Source: Glaciihabitans sp.
GTDB lineage: Bacteria; Actinomycetota; Actinomycetes; Actinomycetales; Microbacteriaceae
DNA: 64,000 nt
NCBI GenBank assembly: GCA_025464095.1
Contig: JAODMF010000022.1
Coordinates: 62,001 to 126,000 of the forward strand
Direction of reading: 5' to 3'
The translations under genes were made by a program, and so were the position numbers. Shown in pieces: positions 59,853 to 64,000 of the stretch (position 1 is the stretch's first letter; the number at the start of each line of letters is the position of its first letter). Under the pieces are notes generated by a model. The model saw nothing but the letters and a program-made list of their open reading frames with translations. It was not told the DNA's origin and ran no database searches.

Positions 59853-61118
59853 ATGAGCGTCACCACTGCTCACAGCTCGAACACTGCCCACATCCCGCGC
59901 ATTCGCGGCCGCCTTTCGGTACTTCCACACTCGTGGGGGTTCTGGGTCGCCGCCGTCGCATTCCTGCTCAACATGGGCTTCTCGGCGGTGCCAACTCCCC
60001 TGTACGCGATCTACGCGACCCTCGACGGGCTGACCCCGCTGACCATCACCCTGATCTACGCGGTCTACGCCTGCGGTGTCATTGCGAGCCTGTTCCTCGG
60101 TGGGCACGTCTCGGACTGGATCGGACGCAAGGCAGTGTTCGTGCCCGCCCTGTTCATCAACGTGATCAGCGCTGGCCTGTTCATGGTCTGGCCAAGTCTT
60201 ACGGGGCTGATCGTGGCTCGCATCCTGTCAGGCATTTCCATTGGGTTGACGACCGCCACCGCGACGGCGTACCTCGCTGAGCTCCACCTTGGCGCTCGGC
60301 CCGGTGCCCACGGCCGGCGGGCACAGGTCATCGCGACAGCGGCCAACCTCGGCGGAATCGGCGTCGGACCCCTCATCGCGGGATTTCTCGCACAATACGC
60401 GCCCGACCCGCTCGTGCTTCCCTACCTCGTGTTCGGCATCGCGATCGCGGTAATGGGGATCCTCGTGGCGATTTCCCCGGAGACAACGCTGAAGCCAGAA
60501 CTCGCGGCTCGATACCGGCCGCAGCGCATCGCCGTACCCAAGGAATCACACCGGGTCTTCTTCGCCGCAACCGGAGCGGGAGTCGCGGGATTCGCCCTGT
60601 TCGGCGTGTTCAACTCCCTAGCGCCGAGTTTCCTGGCCGGCACGATGCACGTGACCTCCCACGCTGTTGCCGGTGCGGTCGCCTTCGCGGCATTCGCATC
60701 CGGAGCGGTAGCCCAGATTGCGCTGGCCCGCTGGGAGACCAACGTCATGCTCGTGCGGAGCATCCCCATCCTCGTCGTCGGACTCGGGCTCCTGACCACC
60801 GGGATGTGGCTGCCGAACGTTGTTGTCTTCATCATCGGCGGCGTGATCACCGGAGGAGGAAGCGGACTGGTGTTTCGCGCGGCGCTCGTCGCTGCGGCCA
60901 GCACCGCACCGCCGGCTGCCCGCGCCGAGGTGCTTTCGGGATACTTCCTGGGCGCGTACATCGGCCTCTCGGTCCCCGTGATCGGTCTCGGATTCGCGAC
61001 GACGATTTGGCCCGCCCAGGACGCGATGCTGGTGTTCGTGCTGCTCGCACTCCTTGCGATCATCTTCTCGGTGCGCGGCGTTGTCCGCCCACGGAAAAGG
61101 GCCGCACAATCTTTATGA
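59853..61118 (+). CDS. MFS transporter
   Basis: The 421-residue protein has about twelve helices and the MFS loop 2-3 motif GGHVSDWIGRKAVFVPALF. The N-terminus includes VAAVAFLLNMGFSAVPTPLYAIYATLDGLTPLTITLIY, of the drug/sugar-efflux-like family, and the second half has GGVITGGGSGLVFRAALV. It exports or imports a small solute under control of the LysR regulator. The stop codon lies in the loop of the following terminator hairpin. Confidence 0.88.
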   Translation: MSVTTAHSSNTAHIPRIRGRLSVLPHSWGFWVAAVAFLLNMGFSAVPTPLYAIYATLDGLTPLTITLIYAVYACGVIASLFLGGHVSDWIGRKAVFVPALFINVISAGLFMVWPSLTGLIVARILSGISIGLTTATATAYLAELHLGARPGAHGRRAQVIATAANLGGIGVGPLIAGFLAQYAPDPLVLPYLVFGIAIAVMGILVAISPETTLKPELAARYRPQRIAVPKESHRVFFAATGAGVAGFALFGVFNSLAPSFLAGTMHVTSHAVAGAVAFAAFASGAVAQIALARWETNVMLVRSIPILVVGLGLLTTGMWLPNVVVFIIGGVITGGGSGLVFRAALVAAASTAPPAARAEVLSGYFLGAYIGLSVPVIGLGFATTIWPAQDAMLVFVLLALLAIIFSVRGVVRPRKRAAQSL

Positions 61119-61131
61119 GATCGTGCGGCCC
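61099..61131. terminator. bidirectional terminator overlapping the MFS stop codon
   Basis: GGGCCGCACAATC (61099-61111) and GATCGTGCGGCCC (61119-61131) pair with one mismatch around the 7-nt loop TTTATGA that contains the MFS stop codon. It separates convergent genes and could end both transcripts. Confidence 0.7.
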
Positions 61132-61151
61132 CGGGTCGGGTCCAGCGACTG

Positions 61152-61943
61152 CTAGAAGGCTCCTACAACCTCGAAAGCGGTGCTCACGAAGATGTGGTGC
61201 GGCCAGTTGACGCCGATGAAGTGCACCTCGTACTCGCCGTTGCTGAGCTTCACCACACGGTCGACGACGCCACCTGAGTAGGAACCCAGCGCGGCCTCGG
61301 CCGCCTTGTCGGCTGTCGTTCCGGTGACGATCGTGCCGTCGCCCTCGGTGTAGTTCGTGGGGATCTGGCCCTCATTCTTCGCGGCGCTCGGAGAGCCCTG
61401 CTTGAACGGGACCGCGGGTGACGGCGTGTACGACGCAGTGGCGGCGCTGCTGGCCGGCTGCACGGTGATCTGCGCCGCCGTGATGGTCGTTCCGTTGACA
61501 ATGCCGAGCACCAGGGCGGTGGAGTTCGCGGTGACGGCGCTCACCGAACTCGAGCTCGACCCCTTCTTGTAGGTCGTCGACGATGCCTCCTTGACGGTCA
61601 CCTTCTGGCCGGCGGATGTCGTCAGCGTGAAGCCTGAGGAAGTCACCGCGCTGACCGTTCCGACCGTTCCTCCTTCAGCCGCTCCCGAGCGAGCGTTGGA
61701 TCCGCCGCCTCCGGCGGCGGGCATCCCGTGTCCTGCAGCGGGTGCCGTTGATGTCGCCGACGGCGTCGCACTGGTTGCGGCCGTGGATGTTGCGGCGCAG
61801 CCCGAGAGGCCGATCACTGCCACGGTGGCCGCCGCGGCCACGATCCATCCCCGTCGGCTCGACAGCAGTCGTCGCGCTCCTTGCTGGCGAGACTGCTCAT
61901 CTGCGGGCTGGGTCGTGCGGCGGTTTGTTGGCTGGTTGTTCAT
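61152..61943 (-). CDS. exported Ser/Thr-rich protein with a DUF5666-like domain
   Basis: The 263-residue protein has a basic N-terminus, then WIVAAAATVAVIGLSGCAAT with a lipobox-like LSGC after a longer than usual leader, so it may be a lipoprotein or a type II membrane protein. A low-complexity Ala/Thr/Ser linker follows, then a DUF5666-like beta domain (GTVSAVTSSGFTLTTSAGQ, VTVKEASSTTYKKGS). The C-terminal 70 residues form a second domain (EVHFIGVNWPHHIFVS). ATG 61943 follows AGGAGGGGCC. No function can be named. Confidence 0.7.
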   Translation of the reverse strand: MNNQPTNRRTTQPADEQSRQQGARRLLSSRRGWIVAAAATVAVIGLSGCAATSTAATSATPSATSTAPAAGHGMPAAGGGGSNARSGAAEGGTVGTVSAVTSSGFTLTTSAGQKVTVKEASSTTYKKGSSSSSVSAVTANSTALVLGIVNGTTITAAQITVQPASSAATASYTPSPAVPFKQGSPSAAKNEGQIPTNYTEGDGTIVTGTTADKAAEAALGSYSGGVVDRVVKLSNGEYEVHFIGVNWPHHIFVSTAFEVVGAF

Positions 61944-62054
61944 GATGTGGCCCCTCCTAATTGGGAATCTCCCCATAGAGTGACCGCCGTTCCAATGAGC
62001 CTCCTATGGACGCTCTGTGAGAACTGTTAAACCTGCCGCTGAGGATCCAGGACG

Positions 62055-62756
62055 TTATTTCTGTGCGGGAACAGACGTGTAGTCGGCGCTGATGAGAATC
62101 GGCATGTGGTCCGAATTGCCTCGGGGCAACGTCTCGATGCTCGAGATTGCCAGCCCGACGGATGTCGCGAAATCGAAGTGTCCGCGGAAGAACTTGTACC
62201 GCGTGTAGGTGAGCGTGTCACTCAGGGTGAGGTCGTATCCGGAGGCCGTCATCCGCTCCCCCAGGTTTTCTTTGAACAGCGGGTAGTTGTAATCACCGAC
62301 CATGAGAGTCGGTGACTCCGTTCCCAGCGTGCGCAGTTCCGCGTGGGCCGCGGCGATCTGGTTGCGGCGCAGCGAGTTGAGGGCCGTCAGCGGGGCGGCA
62401 TGGAACGACGCGATGACGATCGAACGGCCCTCCTGCCGGTCCTGCAGCAGGGTGCCGATGAGACGCTCGTGCGCGGGGGCAAGCAGTCGGTCGTGCAGCG
62501 ACTTCTTCAGCGCGAAAGTCTGGGTGGTGATCGCCTCGAAGCGGTCGCGGTTGTAATACACCGCGAGACCGAGTCGATTCGCCTTGGTTGAATCCGCGAG
62601 GTGCAGATGACCGAGTTCGGTGGGCAGCTCGCTCGTGTCGACCTCCTGGAGGCACAGCGCATCCAACTCGAACTTGCTTACCAGGTCGACGAGTTCGTGC
62701 CGGGCACTGTTCTTGCGGAGGTTATAGCTGATGGCTCGAATCATCGCGTCGGGCAT
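62055..62756 (-). CDS. endonuclease/exonuclease/phosphatase (EEP) family protein
   Basis: The 233-residue protein has the EEP fold: IRAISYNLRKN with the metal-binding Asn, LDALCLQEVDTSELP with the catalytic Glu, VIASFHAAPLTA, LMVGDYNYPLF with the Asp-x-Asn, and the closing RGNSDHMPILI with the SDH motif. The family includes DNase I-like nucleases and phosphatases; the substrate here is not clear. No signal peptide is visible. It stands alone, divergent from the DUF2510 gene. Confidence 0.87.
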   Translation of the reverse strand: MPDAMIRAISYNLRKNSARHELVDLVSKFELDALCLQEVDTSELPTELGHLHLADSTKANRLGLAVYYNRDRFEAITTQTFALKKSLHDRLLAPAHERLIGTLLQDRQEGRSIVIASFHAAPLTALNSLRRNQIAAAHAELRTLGTESPTLMVGDYNYPLFKENLGERMTASGYDLTLSDTLTYTRYKFFRGHFDFATSVGLAISSIETLPRGNSDHMPILISADYTSVPAQK

Positions 62757-62910
62757 CCATTCGTCATATGCAGAATCGGATTAAGACTAGGCGTCAGATG
62801 ACGCGCGCCCGCACACGATCCACCCCGCGTACTGGGGGAATCGCAGCTTGCACGCCGCTCCCTAGACTCGAACTGGCCCGCGACCGGGCTATGACTACCG
62901 GGGGGATGTC

Positions 62911-64000
62911 GTGACACTCATAGCCGATCCACAGACGATCCCCGAGGGCTGGTACCCGGACCACGGGGACTCGTCGCGGCTGCGCTGGTGGAACGGCGAA
63001 GCCTGGACCGGCGCTCTCACCGTTCAGCTCACCACCGGACCGGTTGCCGTCGCTGAGCCGCCCGTTTCTCGCCGCGGCGCCCATGCCGCGCCCGTGTCGC
63101 TTCCGGATGTCGCACCCGAGGCCGCTGCGCCCTCCAGCCCCGGCGCACACGCGGCAGAGGCTCCAGTCGATGCGATCTCGCCGATTTTTGCTGCTGCTGT
63201 GGTTGAGGAGCCCGTGCTCCCGGCCCCTGTCGCGGCTGCTGTTGTTGCGGCTCCTCTTGCGGTGCCAGAGGCTGCGGTGCCGGTTGCTGCCGTGCCAGAG
63301 GCTGCGGTGCCGGTTGCTGCCGTGCCCGTTGTTCCCGTGCCAGTGACGGCTGTTCCTTTCACTCCTGTTCCCGTGCCCGCCGCACCGATCCCGGTTGCGC
63401 CGGTGCCCATCGTTCCCGCGCCTGTCGGTGTCGCCCCGGTGAAGCTGGCACTCCCGATCGCGGACTATCTCGGGGAGACTCGCGAGGTGCGCCCGGTGAG
63501 CCCGGTGGTCGTGACCATGTCGACGGTGGAGCTTCTGCCGTCGCGCGGAAGCGTTCAGCGCTTCTCACGCGGCTGGGCCGATGCGAGCCACGGGGACATC
63601 CGGGTTTCCGGCGGTTCCAACACCGGTGGCGCCTGGTTCTTCGCCCTGTTCCCCGCGATCCAACTCGGCATCGTGTGGGCCGTCTTCGATCTCTGGCAGC
63701 TGGGTGAGGCATCCCAGTTCCGGCTCGCGCTTGTACTGTTCACGGTCCTCGCTTACCTGGTTGCAGCGGTGAGCGACCGGCGTGCGCTCGTCCGCAACGG
63801 GCACGAGCATCTGCCGCATCCGGCACTCGCGTTCATCCCGATCGCGTACCTGGTTGCGCGCGTTGTCAAGCTCGGCGCTGGTGCCGTGGCAGCTCTCGTT
63901 ACCTGGGTCCTGCTTCAGGCCGCTGTCGCCGCGGCCCTTCTCCTCGTGCTGCAACCGCTCGCGTTCTCATTCGTGTCCGACGTCCTTCCGGCACCGACTC
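62911..64000 (+). CDS. DUF2510 domain membrane protein, partial at the right edge
   Basis: A GTG at 62911 opens a frame that continues to the end of the window (363 codons seen). It starts with the DUF2510 motif IPEGWYPDHGDSSRLRWWNG and continues with a long Ala/Pro/Val-rich linker of VP-x repeats (residues about 55-180). The next part (about 230-363) holds at least three hydrophobic helices, such as FALFPAIQLGIVWAVFDLWQL and LALVLFTVLAYLVAAV. DUF2510 probably binds cell-envelope or cytoplasmic partners near the membrane. The C-terminus and function are not visible. Confidence 0.8.
   Translation, partial: MTLIADPQTIPEGWYPDHGDSSRLRWWNGEAWTGALTVQLTTGPVAVAEPPVSRRGAHAAPVSLPDVAPEAAAPSSPGAHAAEAPVDAISPIFAAAVVEEPVLPAPVAAAVVAAPLAVPEAAVPVAAVPEAAVPVAAVPVVPVPVTAVPFTPVPVPAAPIPVAPVPIVPAPVGVAPVKLALPIADYLGETREVRPVSPVVVTMSTVELLPSRGSVQRFSRGWADASHGDIRVSGGSNTGGAWFFALFPAIQLGIVWAVFDLWQLGEASQFRLALVLFTVLAYLVAAVSDRRALVRNGHEHLPHPALAFIPIAYLVARVVKLGAGAVAALVTWVLLQAAVAAALLLVLQPLAFSFVSDVLPAPT
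63262..63321. repeat. 30-bp tandem direct repeat, two exact copies
   Basis: The 30-nt unit 63262-63291 is repeated exactly at 63292-63321. Each copy encodes VPEAAVPVAA within the linker of the DUF2510 protein. Repeats of this kind can vary in number between strains. Confidence 0.8.

Noticed and set aside
62791-62804. 14-nt palindrome GCGTCAGATGACGC before the DUF2510 gene
   Set aside because: The arms are only 6 bp in GC-rich sequence with no neighbouring regulator, so I do not call it an operator.
63024-63410. Minus-strand Gly/Thr/Ala repeat frame that looks like a surface protein
   Set aside because: It is the complement of the VP-repeat coding strand of the DUF2510 gene, which has a proper start domain and membrane helices.

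Overview
This window is a chromosomal segment from a high-GC Gram-positive bacterium, most likely an actinobacterium of the family Microbacteriaceae. The evidence is the codon bias, the frequent GTG and TTG starts, mycothiol synthesis (mshC), rbpA, a split lnt/ppm pair, pafBC, a HelY-type helicase and ANTAR regulators. Most genes sit in minus-strand operons with 1-11 nt overlaps, and several promoters sit so close to the start codon that leaderless transcripts are likely.

Layout: (1) 1-8.2 kb is a patchwork of small accessory genes: the tail of an ECF sigma factor, an MFS exporter, a GyrI-like protein, an ArsR/SRPBCC pair, a patatin, a YCII protein, a tyrosine phosphatase, a DUF2975/XRE pair and a lipoprotein. 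(2) 8.4-10.8 kb is a short UvrA-like ABC protein. (3) 10.9-22.4 kb is a ten-gene minus-strand carbohydrate operon: Gfo/Idh dehydrogenase, sugar-binding lipoprotein, two ABC permeases, zinc-less MDR dehydrogenase, two TIM-barrel isomerase-like proteins, a GH63-like glycosidase, ThuA and a flavin-dependent oxidoreductase. A ROK repressor is divergent to it. I infer an oxidative (keto-glycoside type) sugar pathway. (4) 22.5-43.5 kb is core genome: UPF0303, NUDIX, SDR, NfeD/SPFH, GDPD, rbpA, ppm/lnt, helY-tatC-tatA-pafC-pafB, FKBP, trmI, HAD, PAC2, mshC, two GAF-ANTAR regulators, uppP and an M20 peptidase. The Pup-proteasome genes that often lie between pafB and trmI in actinobacteria are absent.

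(5) 43.6-54.8 kb is an accessory island. It starts at tRNA-Leu(GAG), followed by a tandem 23-bp repeat and the decayed tail of an IS481-type transposase. It then carries a tightly coupled five-gene operon: DUF4132 giant protein, MoxR-type AAA+ ATPase, DUF5682 protein, VWA protein and SWIM zinc-finger protein. Composition and order match Escherichia coli yehI-yehL-yehM-yehP-yehQ, whose function is essentially unknown. A frameshifted NERD-domain relic lies at the far edge. This is the most interesting system in the window.

(6) 54.8-64 kb holds a GNAT acetyltransferase, a nucleotidyltransferase, an F420-reductase-like/flavin-oxidoreductase pair with a palindromic operator and an HxlR regulator nearby, a LysR regulator divergent from an MFS transporter with a clear inverted-repeat operator, an exported DUF5666-like protein, an EEP-family hydrolase, and the 5' part of a DUF2510 membrane protein that runs off the end.
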